A stretch of 64,000 nt of DNA from Peptoniphilus_A harei_B (GCA_032560695.1 JAWGHR010000002.1:135050-199049); one strand, 5' to 3'; positions 41,111 through 49,777 are shown, counted from the stretch's first letter. Notes: generated by a model not told the origin, from the sequence alone. Translations and numbers: made by a program.

Positions 41111-42233
41111 ATTTTCCTCCCATTAAAATTTCTTCGTAAATTTCCTTTTGTCTATTCCCCATGGATTCATGAGAATATTTTTCTATTACTTCTCTTCTTA
41201 TGTTTTCTCCAAGTTCTTCTAGCTTGTCCCTCTTGTCATAGAGGTCCAAGATATACCTTGAAAGAGACCTAAAATTACCAACTGGGAATAAGTATCCTGT
41301 GTAATCGTCTCTTACTATCTCTGGTATGCCACCAGTCTTTGTTGAAATAGTTGGTACCTTTAGAAGAGCAGCCTCAAGAATTACATAAGGAAAAGATTCT
41401 GATAAACTAGTTAGCACATTAATGTCAATGGCATTAAAGAAAGAATACTTGTCCCTTACAAAACCTAGAAAATAAATATTTTTTTCAATCCCGTAGGACT
41501 TTGCCATCTCTTCTAACTTTTTCTTTTCCTCTCCCTCTCCTGCTATTAAGAAAATTATATCTGGATTTACCTTTAGGGTTTCATTGCAGGCCTTTATAAA
41601 AGTTTCGTGGTCCTTAACCTTATCAAGCCTTGCTGCAATACCAACTAAAAGCTCGCCATTATAATTAATCTTGTACTTCTCCAAGAAAGCATCCTTAGGA
41701 GCATGATCAATTTTTTCTTCTGTGTCGATGCCGTTGTAGAGGACATGAATCTTATTCTTATCAAAGCCCCTATCTACTAGCATTTTTTTGAAATTATCAC
41801 TCACACAAATATAATGATCAAATTTCTTTAAAGACATCTTGTTTAAAGTTGTGTAAATTAAATTTTTGTAAAAAGAATCCTTGAAGTCAAGCATGTAGTC
41901 TGAGTGAATTGTCGTGACCATGGGGATCCTTATTTTCTTTTTTAAAAACATGCAAATAAAATTAGCTCGCGCTCCATGTGCGTGTACTAAATCATATTTG
42001 CCCTTATCAATTTCGTCACTTAATTTAGAAACGACGGAAAGGTCTGACCTCTTTTCTTGTGGATAGACTTCTATGTCAATGCCTCTTTCCTTTGCTTCTT
42101 CGTAAAAGGTGTCCTTTATGAAGCAAATAATTTTTGTATCGACTTTTCCACTAAGTCCTTTCATTAGGGTGAAGATGTGCGTCTTTGCACCACCTGTGTC
42201 GCCGCCACTAATTAAATGGAGAACCTTTGTCAT
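41097..42233 (-). CDS. GT4-family glycosyltransferase
   Basis: A 378-residue GT-B glycosyltransferase. The N-terminal domain opens VLHLISGGDTGGAKTHIFTL (glycine-rich acceptor side) and has VHAHGARANFI (about 83-93). The C-terminal domain has the sugar-nucleotide site with VGIAARLDKVKDHETFIKA (about 198-216), and the EX7E motif in ESFPYVILE (about 283-291). It follows GT4 retaining enzymes that use UDP- or GDP-sugars. It is the first gene of the five-gene wall-polymer cluster (GT4, DUF4330, membrane protein, ligase, csaB), and probably adds a sugar to the lipid-linked intermediate on the cytoplasmic side. Donor and acceptor are not predictable. Confidence 0.9.
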   Translation of the reverse strand: MTKVLHLISGGDTGGAKTHIFTLMKGLSGKVDTKIICFIKDTFYEEAKERGIDIEVYPQEKRSDLSVVSKLSDEIDKGKYDLVHAHGARANFICMFLKKKIRIPMVTTIHSDYMLDFKDSFYKNLIYTTLNKMSLKKFDHYICVSDNFKKMLVDRGFDKNKIHVLYNGIDTEEKIDHAPKDAFLEKYKINYNGELLVGIAARLDKVKDHETFIKACNETLKVNPDIIFLIAGEGEEKKKLEEMAKSYGIEKNIYFLGFVRDKYSFFNAIDINVLTSLSESFPYVILEAALLKVPTISTKTGGIPEIVRDDYTGYLFPVGNFRSLSRYILDLYDKRDKLEELGENIRREVIEKYSHESMGNRQKEIYEEILMGGKYENN

Positions 42234-42634
42234 AACTTCTCCTCCTTACCTTTCTTATTATACATTATATTCAAAATAATTTTAAGATTTTTGTTTTATG
42301 TCAGAAGCCTCTTAGTTAAGCTTAATTTTTTTATTTTTCCCTTAAGTCTTACAGGTTTAAAAATTCTAATAACTTTTCATTTTTTATAACTTTGTAAATC
42401 ATAAGGACTTAATAACTTTTTATTACTTTATAAACTCTAAGGACTTCATAGCTTTTTATGAGCCTATAATTTTTTACGAGTGTCTAAACTTTTGTAAGTC
42501 TAAAAGTTTTTACTAAGTTTCACTTTACCAGAAGATTATATATTTCTTTAAGCTAAGCATAACTTATAAATATGTCTTCATTGTGTTCTTAAGAATTATA
42601 AATTAAAATTACTTGCCGAATTGTAAAAAAGTTC
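42234..42634. repeat. Gene-free stretch with degenerate AT-rich tandem repeats
   Basis: About 580 bases separate the GT4 gene and carB. The part nearest GT4 has TATAAT-like boxes on the minus strand that may be its promoter. At 42402-42423 and 42438-42459 a 22-base unit (TAAGGACTTNATANCTTTTTAT) is repeated with 20 of 22 identities and a period of 36. A more diverged unit precedes it near 42368. I found no plausible gene. The remaining 180 bases belong to the carB promoter and leader. Confidence 0.6.
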
Positions 42635-42663
42635 TTGCATTTGTTTCTAAAAAGTGATTTAAT
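42635..42663 (+). promoter_or_regulatory. Candidate carB promoter
   Basis: TTGCAT (42635-42640) and TTTAAT (42658-42663) with a 17-base spacer. The start would fall near 42670, giving a leader of about 145 bases with two hairpins. Confidence 0.5.
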
Positions 42664-42686
42664 AATAAAGATAAAAAAATAAAAAA

Positions 42687-42736
42687 TCAGTCCAAGGACT
42701 GACGTAAAATCATGTCCTTGTGCATGATTTTTTTTT
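42687..42736 (+). promoter_or_regulatory. Attenuator-like leader upstream of carB
   Basis: Hairpin 1 is TCAGTCC-AA-GGACTGA (42687-42702). Hairpin 2 is AAAATCATG/CATGATTTT (42706-42714 with 42723-42731) followed by Ts, a terminator. A third pairing, CAAGGAC (42693-42699) with GTCCTTG (42714-42720), is perfect over 7 bp and excludes hairpin 1. On the minus strand hairpin 1 is followed by T runs, so it may also terminate leftward reads. Confidence 0.5.
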
Positions 42737-42814
42737 GAGCAAATTTAATGACCTAAATTTTTTTTGCCCATTTTTAAGAATGTTTGATCTTTTATTTGGA
42801 AAAAGGAGAAAAAA

Positions 42815-45800
42815 ATGCCAAGAGATAATTCAATTAAGAAGACACTAGTAATAGGATCTGGTCCCATTGTCATAGGCCAGGCTGCTGAGTTTGACTATTC
42901 AGGTACGCAAGCTTGTGAAACTCTAAAGAAGAATGGAGTTGAAACTGTTCTTGTCAACTCAAATCCTGCTACTATTATGACAGACAAGGGTGTTGCCGAT
43001 AAAATTTATATCGAACCAATTACCATTTCTTTTATAGAAAAAATTATAGAAAAGGAAAGACCTGACTCATTAATAGCTGGTATGGGTGGACAAACTGGTC
43101 TCAACATGACCCTTGAACTAGACAGACGTGGAATTCTTGATAAGTATGGAATAAAAATTATTGGTACTGACATTGAAGCCATAAAGAAGGGCGAAGACAG
43201 GGATATTTTTAGAAAGACAATGCAAGATATTGGAGAACCAATAATTGATTCTGAAATTGCAACAAGCCTTGAAGAAGGTAAGGAACTTGCAAAGAAAATT
43301 GGTTACCCACTAGTTGTTAGACCTGCCTATACCCTAGGAGGAACTGGTGGTGGCTTTGCCTATGACGAAGAGGAACTAGAAGAAGTTTTATCTCACGGTC
43401 TCAGCCTTAGCCCAGTAAATGAATGTCTTCTTGAAAAATCTATCCGTGGCTGGATGGAAATTGAATTCGAAGTAATTAGGGACTCTGCTGGCGAAAAAAT
43501 AATTGTATGCGACATGGAAAATGTGGACCCTGTTGGAGTTCATACAGGCGACTCCATAGTTGTTGCTCCTTGCCAAAGTCTTGATAAAGAAGTTCTACAA
43601 AAGCTAAGACAATCTGCTCTTAATATAGTAGAAAGTGTAAATGTTGTTGGAGCTTGTAACGTACAACTTGCCCTTAATCCTGAAACTCTTGACTATGCAA
43701 TAATTGAAATTAACCCTAGAGTTTCTCGTTCATCAGCCCTTGCATCAAAGGCGACAGGTTATCCTATAGCAAGAATCGCAACAAAGATTGCTCTTGGCTT
43801 AAACCTAAATGAAATCCAAAACGAAACTACTGGCGAAACTATAGAAACTTACGAACCAAAATGTAACTATGTAGTTGTTAAAATTCCTAAATGGCCTTTT
43901 GATAAATTCAAATATGCCAACAGAAAGCTTGGAACAAAGATGATGGCTACTGGCGAAATTATGTCCATTGGCTCATCCTTTGAAGAAGCTCTCTTAAAGG
44001 GTATTAGATCTCTTGAAATTTCCAAATTCTCTCTTGAATCAAAATTCTCCGAAGAAAGAACTACTGAAGAATTAAAGAAAAGAATAAAATTTCCTGATGA
44101 TGAAAGACTATTTGATGTTGCAGAAATCATTAGACGTGGCCTTTCTATAGAAATGATTCACGACATAACAGGCATTGACCTCTACTTCTTAGAAAAAATC
44201 GAAAGAATTGTTCACGAAGAAGAAAAACTTAAAAACTTAATCCTTGACACAATGACTCCTGAAGAATTATCTAAGCTTAAGAAGTTAGGTTTCTCAGACA
44301 AGACTATTGCTTCTGCTCTTGGCGTAGACATTGATAAGGTAGTAGATCTTCGCAAAAAGAACAATATCCTTCCAAATTATAGAAGAGTAGACACTTCTCC
44401 TTTTAGAAAAAATGGTGCTTACTACTACTCAACTTATGAAAAGACAGACGAAAATATAATTTCTGAGAATAAAAAAATAATTGTAATTGGATCTGGCCCA
44501 ATAAGAATTGGTCAAGGTATTGAGTTCGACTACTGTAGTGTTCATGCAATTAAGGCCCTAATCAATATGGGAATCGAAACAATTACAATAAACAACAACC
44601 CAGAAACTGTTTCAACGGACTTCGACACATCGGACAAGCTTTACTTTGAACCACTTACAGAAGAAGAAGTTAAATCAATAATTGAAACAGAAAAACCTAT
44701 GGGCGTTATCCTAGCCTTTGGTGGCCAAACTGCAATTAAACTTGCAAAATATCTTCACGACCAAAAGATTAATATCTTTGGAACAGACTTTGAAGACATA
44801 GACAGAGCTGAAGACAGAGAAAAGTTTGACGAGATGCTTGAAGAATTAAAGATTAACAGACCTAAGGGTCACGGGGTCTTCACAATAAAAGAAGGACTTG
44901 ATGCTGCAAAGGAACTTGGTTACCCACTACTTGTTAGACCATCCTATGTACTTGGAGGTCAAGGTATGCAAATAACTTATGACGAAAATAGTCTTTTGAC
45001 TTACCTAAAGGGTGCCTTCGAAAGAGATGCAATTAACCCAGTCCTAATTGACAAGTACCTAGTAGGTCGTGAAATCGAAGTTGATGCAATTTCTGATGGC
45101 GAAGATGTTCTAATACCAGGAATCATGGAACACCTTGAAAGGGCGGGGGTCCACTCTGGCGACTCAATAACAATTTACCCAAGTATTAACATCTCCAGTG
45201 AAATCAAAGATAAAATTCTTGACTACACAAAGAAAATTGCCAAGGCGCTTCACGTTAAGGGCATGATTAACATACAATTCATTGAATACAAAAATGACCT
45301 TTACATCATAGAAGTTAACCCTCGTGCATCAAGAACAGTTCCTTATATCTCAAAGGTTTCTGGAGTGCCAATAGTTGACCTTGCAACAAAGACAATGCTT
45401 GGCGAAAAGCTAAAAGATCTTGGTTACGGCACAGGAATTTACAAAGAACCAAAACTAATGGCTGTTAAGGTTCCAGTATTCTCTATGTCAAAACTCAACA
45501 GGGTAGAAATTTCTCTTGGACCTGAAATGAAATCCACTGGCGAAGTTCTTGGAGTTGGAAAAGACATTGACGAAGCACTTTTCAAGGGCTTCTTGGCAGG
45601 GGGCTCTGCAATAGAAGACAATGCTTCTCGTGTACTTGCAACAGTAAATGACAATGACAAGGAAGAATTTTTAGGAATTGCTAAGACAATGCAGGAAATG
45701 GGCTACAAGCTTGTAGCAACTAAGGGAACTTGCAAATTCTTAAAAGAAGCAGGAATTGAAGCAAAAGAAGTTGGCAAGATCAATGACCCAAGACCAAATA

Positions 45801-46018
45801 TCCTTGACGTAATAAGAAATGGAGAAATCGACTTAGTTGTCAACACTCCAACAAAGGGTGGCGATTCAACAAGAGATGGCTTCAAGATCAGAAGGATGGC
45901 TACAGAATATGGCATCGACATAGTGACATCACTTGACACATTGGCAGCAAGAGTTGCTGTGAAAAATAAAAAATTCCATGAAGAAAACATGGATATCTAC
46001 GACATAACAGAATTTTAA
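42815..46018 (+). CDS. carB: Carbamoyl-phosphate synthase large subunit
   Basis: 1067 residues, full length. It makes carbamoyl phosphate from bicarbonate, ATP and ammonia for pyrimidine and arginine synthesis. Two homologous halves are visible. The first starts KKTLVIGSGPIVIGQAAEFD and includes an ATP-grasp with VVRPAYTLGGTGGGF (about 168-182). The second starts IIVIGSGPIRIGQGIEFDYC (about 552-571) with LLVRPSYVLGGQGMQ. The C-terminal MGS-like allosteric domain (about 935-1067) contains LVATKGTCKFLKEAGI. The AAGGAG site lies 7 bases before the ATG. No carA is adjacent; the glutaminase subunit must be elsewhere. It is monocistronic, between the attenuator-like leader and a strong terminator. 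Confidence 0.96.
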   Translation: MPRDNSIKKTLVIGSGPIVIGQAAEFDYSGTQACETLKKNGVETVLVNSNPATIMTDKGVADKIYIEPITISFIEKIIEKERPDSLIAGMGGQTGLNMTLELDRRGILDKYGIKIIGTDIEAIKKGEDRDIFRKTMQDIGEPIIDSEIATSLEEGKELAKKIGYPLVVRPAYTLGGTGGGFAYDEEELEEVLSHGLSLSPVNECLLEKSIRGWMEIEFEVIRDSAGEKIIVCDMENVDPVGVHTGDSIVVAPCQSLDKEVLQKLRQSALNIVESVNVVGACNVQLALNPETLDYAIIEINPRVSRSSALASKATGYPIARIATKIALGLNLNEIQNETTGETIETYEPKCNYVVVKIPKWPFDKFKYANRKLGTKMMATGEIMSIGSSFEEALLKGIRSLEISKFSLESKFSEERTTEELKKRIKFPDDERLFDVAEIIRRGLSIEMIHDITGIDLYFLEKIERIVHEEEKLKNLILDTMTPEELSKLKKLGFSDKTIASALGVDIDKVVDLRKKNNILPNYRRVDTSPFRKNGAYYYSTYEKTDENIISENKKIIVIGSGPIRIGQGIEFDYCSVHAIKALINMGIETITINNNPETVSTDFDTSDKLYFEPLTEEEVKSIIETEKPMGVILAFGGQTAIKLAKYLHDQKINIFGTDFEDIDRAEDREKFDEMLEELKINRPKGHGVFTIKEGLDAAKELGYPLLVRPSYVLGGQGMQITYDENSLLTYLKGAFERDAINPVLIDKYLVGREIEVDAISDGEDVLIPGIMEHLERAGVHSGDSITIYPSINISSEIKDKILDYTKKIAKALHVKGMINIQFIEYKNDLYIIEVNPRASRTVPYISKVSGVPIVDLATKTMLGEKLKDLGYGTGIYKEPKLMAVKVPVFSMSKLNRVEISLGPEMKSTGEVLGVGKDIDEALFKGFLAGGSAIEDNASRVLATVNDNDKEEFLGIAKTMQEMGYKLVATKGTCKFLKEAGIEAKEVGKINDPRPNILDVIRNGEIDLVVNTPTKGGDSTRDGFKIRRMATEYGIDIVTSLDTLAARVAVKNKKFHEENMDIYDITEF

Positions 46019-46049
46019 TTTCAAATCTATTTAAGACTTATTATAAAGA

Positions 46050-46087
46050 AAAACCTCGGTGTAATTAATACATCGAGGTTTTCTTTT
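46050..46087. terminator. Terminator between carB and the restriction-modification module
   Basis: A 14-position stem AAAACCTCGGTGTA/TACATCGAGGTTTT (one G.T) around ATTAA, with Ts after it and As before it. It can act for carB and for the convergent methyltransferase gene. Confidence 0.88.
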
Positions 46088-46095
46088 TTTATGTT

Positions 46096-46842
46096 TTATT
46101 TTCTAAATATAAATAGGTGCTCATGAGCTATCAATAAAAAATTGTATTTTATACTATTCGTTTTCCAAAATCCGGTAGCTTTACAATTATGTTGTTCTTT
46201 AATTACCATCTCTTTCATTTTAAACCCTGTCTCTTCAAAAACTTGCATTACATAAAATGAAAGTGGTATCATATGCCCTTTTTGTCTAGTATCACCAATT
46301 AACATTGCACAAAATTTATCTTTTTTTAAAACTCTATAGCTTTCAGATGCAACTTTTTTCATTTCTACTAAAAAATCATTAATTTTTAAACGAGATAAGT
46401 CTTCATCTATATCTTCACTATATTTTATTATATTTGCATATGGTGGATGAGTACAGATCAAATCTATACTATTATCCGGTATGAAATCTAAATTTCTTGC
46501 ATCTCCCTTTCTCAGAAAAACTTCTCCATCAGCACCTTCATGCTCAAAATTAATTTTTTCTTTACAACGATTAAGAGCAACATCATTAACATCTATTCCT
46601 ATTATATTTCTATTTAATAACTTTGCCTCAACAAGGGTTGTTCCTCCACCTGCAAATTGGTCTAAAATGAGATCTTTTTCCTTAGAATATCTCAAAATTA
46701 TATTTCTGGGTATGTAGGGTGACCAATTACCTCTCCACTTTGCATCATGCGTTGCCCAATCTCCTCTTTGTGGGAAAGACCAATGAGTTGTCTTTTCTAG
46801 TTCAAAGTTTTCAGGCTCCCATTTTATTATTTTATTTGTCAT
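46096..46842 (-). CDS. DNA methyltransferase, N4/N6 amino-methyltransferase type (second MTase of the R-M module)
   Basis: A 248-residue SAM-dependent enzyme. Motif I is LDQFAGGGTTLVEAKLL (about 60-76), followed by IGIDVNDVAL (acidic SAM contact). Motif IV is CTHPPYANIIKYS (about 130-142), a T-x-PPY form seen in N4-cytosine and some N6-adenine enzymes. The N-terminal HWSFPQRGDWATHDAKWRGN and WSPYIPRNIILRY segments contain the motif X-like region. It is the last gene of a leftward three-gene module, 61 bases after the endonuclease. As in DpnII-type systems with two methyltransferases, it may modify the second strand or single-stranded DNA. Coding DNA appears more AT-rich than carB or the V-ATPase genes. 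Confidence 0.85.
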   Translation of the reverse strand: MTNKIIKWEPENFELEKTTHWSFPQRGDWATHDAKWRGNWSPYIPRNIILRYSKEKDLILDQFAGGGTTLVEAKLLNRNIIGIDVNDVALNRCKEKINFEHEGADGEVFLRKGDARNLDFIPDNSIDLICTHPPYANIIKYSEDIDEDLSRLKINDFLVEMKKVASESYRVLKKDKFCAMLIGDTRQKGHMIPLSFYVMQVFEETGFKMKEMVIKEQHNCKATGFWKTNSIKYNFLLIAHEHLFIFRK

Positions 46843-46903
46843 TACTTAAATACCTCATCAAAAATATATTTAAGAGTTCTTTTAATAAATTTAAAAGACT
46901 AAA

Positions 46904-48235
46904 CTATTCTTCTATAATATTTGGAAGTTTAAAAATCCATTTTAACCAAGAACTTACAGAACCTGCTCGTCTATTTATTTGACCTTCATCACATACATTG
47001 TACTTTCTCATTAAATACTCTATATGATTTTTCTTTGGTAACTTACCAGTAGAGTAGGTTTCAAAAAATAATTCATTAAAAATTTTGTGTATTAATATTA
47101 ACTTAACAAGTTCTAACTGTCTAGGTTTATAATTCATTTTAGCTATTTCTAAACCTTTTTTTGTCAACCTTATCTTTCTGACTTTATTCCACTGGCTAGT
47201 TTCTTCATCGAACTCTTCACCATCATATTTTTCAAAAATACCTAAGTATTTGCCAGCATTAAAATAATATCCCGATTGTCTTATATCAAACTGCATAATA
47301 TCAGCAATTTTATCTGAAGACATGTCTTCTTCCTTTAAACAATCAATTAATGAAATAATTCTTTCAAAACTATCTGCTTGAACAAAAGGAGTCTTATAAA
47401 CCTTCATGTTATCATCAATCTTGATTTTGGTATCCTTGTATACTTTAAAAAGATCTTCGGTCGTGATTCTTGTATCTTGCAAAGTATAATTCTTCTCTTG
47501 AACTAATTCTATTGAAGAATAATTATTTAAGTCATTGAATTTATATTCTAATAGCCTAAATATTTGATTAGAATATATAGAAAAAACCAGTCTTATTGGC
47601 TTCCTTACTTTGTTTTTCCATAATCTATATGGATAATACAATTGTCTTACATGGAAGTCCGGATGAATAACATTTTTTGCTTCAATAATTACTATAGAGT
47701 TATCATTTTCTAGTCCTGCATCAATTTCACACTGTGCATTTTTAACGTCAATGTACAAAGGCTTCTTTGAATCTCTATCTACTGAAAAATTAAATTCTCC
47801 AGTTCCCATTCTCCCATTAAAAGTCGCAAAATTTTCTCCATCTCTTAAAAAATCTTCGAGAATTGGAGACAGCATTAAAACATTTATTGCATTAGCCTCT
47901 GAAGTAATGTTCTCAATATTAATGCTCTCTAAATCCCTAATCTCTACCTTCTGCATCTTTGTTACATCTTCAACATATTTCGGTAGATCTTCGTAAAGTT
48001 TAAAATCACTTAATATATACGAACTTCTTGATGTCGGTAAAATATTTATATTTTTAGATTTTAAAACGCCAGGCAAAGATTCTGAGCTGTCCCATTTTGC
48101 CATAAGCCTTGGCTCTTTAAATTCTTTTATTTGTTCTGCTGTAATGTTGTAAAATCCATTGTCATTTACTTCTTTTTCTATATCGTATTTATTAAATAAT
48201 TCTTTCCAAGCATCATTTGCACTTATCTTTGCCAT
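46904..48235 (-). CDS. Putative type II restriction endonuclease with PD-(D/E)XK-like core and C-terminal winged helix
   Basis: A 443-residue protein between two methyltransferase genes. Residues about 168-187 have the PD-(D/E)XK pattern: EIDAGLENDNSIVIIEAKN, with Asp near 171 and E-A-K near 184-186, followed by HPDFHVRQLYYPYRLW, as in nucleases that bind DNA duplexes. The C-terminal 150 residues look like a winged-helix domain (SSDKIADIMQFDIRQSGYYF, then RKIRLTKKGLEIAKM) ending RRAGSVSSWLKWIFKL, a motif found in several restriction enzymes. It is not the short DpnII nuclease. The start overlaps the Dam-like gene by 23 bases. The cleavage site is not predictable. I recall similar domains named DUF6997/DUF7226 but did not check. 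Confidence 0.72.
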   Translation of the reverse strand: MAKISANDAWKELFNKYDIEKEVNDNGFYNITAEQIKEFKEPRLMAKWDSSESLPGVLKSKNINILPTSRSSYILSDFKLYEDLPKYVEDVTKMQKVEIRDLESINIENITSEANAINVLMLSPILEDFLRDGENFATFNGRMGTGEFNFSVDRDSKKPLYIDVKNAQCEIDAGLENDNSIVIIEAKNVIHPDFHVRQLYYPYRLWKNKVRKPIRLVFSIYSNQIFRLLEYKFNDLNNYSSIELVQEKNYTLQDTRITTEDLFKVYKDTKIKIDDNMKVYKTPFVQADSFERIISLIDCLKEEDMSSDKIADIMQFDIRQSGYYFNAGKYLGIFEKYDGEEFDEETSQWNKVRKIRLTKKGLEIAKMNYKPRQLELVKLILIHKIFNELFFETYSTGKLPKKNHIEYLMRKYNVCDEGQINRRAGSVSSWLKWIFKLPNIIEE

Positions 48236-49064
48236 AGTTTCTCACCAATACTTCGTTTATTTCTCCTCTTTTATTACCTTTAGAATTAATTGAACGCCTA
48301 GCTTTTACCAGAGTAATTTCATAATCTTTGTAAAGTTCTAATATATATGGATGTGCTGAATTAGATAGCATAAAATTTATCCCTCTATCATTTAACTTAT
48401 CACATTCTATTTTAAGATCTTCTTGATCTTTTTCATTAAATCCATTTTCAGTGTACCCAGTAAAACTTGATGATGAGGATATTGGCATATAAGGTGGATC
48501 AAAATACACAAAAGCACCTTTTCGTAAATTTTTTAAAGCTTCTCTATAGTCACCTTCCATTATTTTTATATTATTATCATTAAAATAATCAGACATAGCT
48601 AGTATTACTGGCTCATTTACAATGTTTGGATTTTTATACTTTCCATAAGGACTATTAAATTGTCCAGCTTGATTCACTCTAAAAAGTCCGTTATAGCAAG
48701 TTTTATTAAGATATATTATTCTCGCTGCTTTTTCTAAGTCACTCATGTCTTTATAATTTTCAGATCTATCTAAAGCTCTTACTTCGTAATAATAATCTTC
48801 AGAATTATTTTTATCATGTTCTTTTAAAATATCTAATAGTCCTTGTGGATTATCTCTTACAATGTTATAAACATTTATTAAATCTTTGTTAAAATCATTT
48901 ATTATAGCTTTTTTAGGTTGTAAACTAAATAAAACTGCTCCTCCACCTACAAAAGGTTCCACGTAAGTTGTGATTCTTTTAGGTAAAAGAGGATTAATTT
49001 CCTTTAAAAGTTGTCTTTTGCCGCCAACCCATTTTAATATGGGAGCTAGTATTATATTTTTCAA
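48213..49064 (-). CDS. Dam-family (DpnM-like) N6-adenine DNA methyltransferase
   Basis: A 283-residue alpha-class adenine methyltransferase. The N-terminus PILKWVGGKRQLLKEINPLL is motif X, TYVEPFVGGGAVLFSL (about 33-48) is motif I, and AFVYFDPPYMPIS (about 182-194) is motif IV with DPPY. Between them lies the target-recognition region with NKTCYNGLFRVNQAGQFNSP and YGKYKNP. From memory the whole protein aligns closely with DpnM (284 residues, GATC), so GATC or a GATC-containing site is a fair guess. It is the first gene of the R-M module, a sensible order because protection is made before the nuclease. No control (C) protein gene is present. Confidence 0.9.
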   Translation of the reverse strand: MKNIILAPILKWVGGKRQLLKEINPLLPKRITTYVEPFVGGGAVLFSLQPKKAIINDFNKDLINVYNIVRDNPQGLLDILKEHDKNNSEDYYYEVRALDRSENYKDMSDLEKAARIIYLNKTCYNGLFRVNQAGQFNSPYGKYKNPNIVNEPVILAMSDYFNDNNIKIMEGDYREALKNLRKGAFVYFDPPYMPISSSSSFTGYTENGFNEKDQEDLKIECDKLNDRGINFMLSNSAHPYILELYKDYEITLVKARRSINSKGNKRGEINEVLVRNYGKDKCK

Positions 49065-49173
49065 ATCCTACTTCTCCTTTACCATTTTGTGTTAATTATT
49101 CCATATAGTTTAAAAACATTATATTCTAAAAAATTTCTAATTACAAATTTTTGATTTCATAGAATAAAATAAA

Positions 49174-49193
49174 CGATGCAATATTTTGCATCG
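49174..49193 (-). terminator. Terminator of the DUF3783 gene
   Basis: A perfect 8-bp stem CGATGCAA/TTGCATCG around a 4-base loop. On the minus strand it is followed by TTTATTTTATTC. Confidence 0.7.
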
Positions 49194-49206
49194 ATTATAT
49201 TTTCTT

Positions 49207-49728
49207 TTATTTTATATTTAATTTATTCTTCAAGTCTCTTATATCCTTGTCGATTTTTTCTTCGTCAAGTTCTCTATCTCTATTTTCCATTGCCCTATCC
49301 ACAAGTTTTTTTAGATCTTGGTCAGCTTCTTTTTCAAGTTTATCAAGGGCAATCTTTACAAGTCCACCAAGTTCTCTAAATTTTGTAACCACCCTATGTT
49401 CATCAGCAATGTGTCCCATTAAAAATCCAAAGGTCCATTCTGCATTAGTCTTTGTAAGGACGCACTTGTGGTCTACCATGACTCCCTTGCCCTTAAGACC
49501 TAATAGGAAGTCACGCAGCTCTTCCCTATCCATGTCTGATAAAACCATAAGTTTTTCTTCAGCTTCTAGTCCTTCATTTTTGCTTAAGTCTTCCCCAAAA
49601 AGTTCTCCAACTTTTTCTTCTAGGTTTTCTTTATTTATTTTATTTAATTCAATTCCAAAGTCACCTGCAACTTCTTCAGTGATTTTAGTTTTTTGACTAT
49701 CAAGTCCATATAATAAAATTTTCTTCAT
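49207..49728 (-). CDS. DUF3783 family protein
   Basis: A 173-residue soluble protein. The N-terminus MKKILLYGLDSQKTKITEE and the central block LVLSDMDREELRDFLLGLKGKGV-type (here MVLSDMDREEL, then LLGLKGKG), VDHKCVLTKTNAEWTFGFLMG fit the DUF3783 domain, where VLTxTNxxW is the most conserved piece. The C-terminal 60 residues are a charged helix (LDKLEKEADQDLKKLVD and onward). The role of the family is unknown; proteins of this type are small cytosolic and common in Clostridia. It is divergent from the hotdog gene across a 70-base gap with an inverted repeat. Confidence 0.78.
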   Translation of the reverse strand: MKKILLYGLDSQKTKITEEVAGDFGIELNKINKENLEEKVGELFGEDLSKNEGLEAEEKLMVLSDMDREELRDFLLGLKGKGVMVDHKCVLTKTNAEWTFGFLMGHIADEHRVVTKFRELGGLVKIALDKLEKEADQDLKKLVDRAMENRDRELDEEKIDKDIRDLKNKLNIK

Positions 49729-49749
49729 TTTAACACCTCTATATTAGTT

Positions 49750-49777
49750 TACCCAAATTTAATTTATTTATTGGGTA
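49750..49777. promoter_or_regulatory. Inverted repeat in a divergent intergenic gap
   Basis: TACCCAA (49750-49756) and TTGGGTA (49771-49777) form perfect 7-bp arms with a 14-base centre, directly before TATATTATTATT. It may be an operator shared by the divergent DUF3783 and hotdog genes. Confidence 0.35.

Noticed and set aside
42402..42459. CRISPR array
   Set aside because: Repeats are imperfect, few and separated by about 14 bases, with no cas genes in the window.
42670..42736. PyrR-type anti-antiterminator before carB
   Set aside because: The conserved AGAGAGGCU-like binding loop is not present, so PyrR control is not supported.
42712..42738. Short frame MSLCMIFF in the carB terminator hairpin as a leader peptide
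   Set aside because: No ribosome binding site precedes it and it has no run of regulatory codons for arginine.
46904..48235. Calling the endonuclease DpnII
   Set aside because: It is 443 residues with a C-terminal winged helix, whereas DpnII is under 300 residues; only the neighbouring MTase is DpnM-like.
49247..49696. 149-residue plus-strand frame antisense to DUF3783
   Set aside because: It is Ser-rich, mirrors the helix-rich minus-strand gene and has no start signals.
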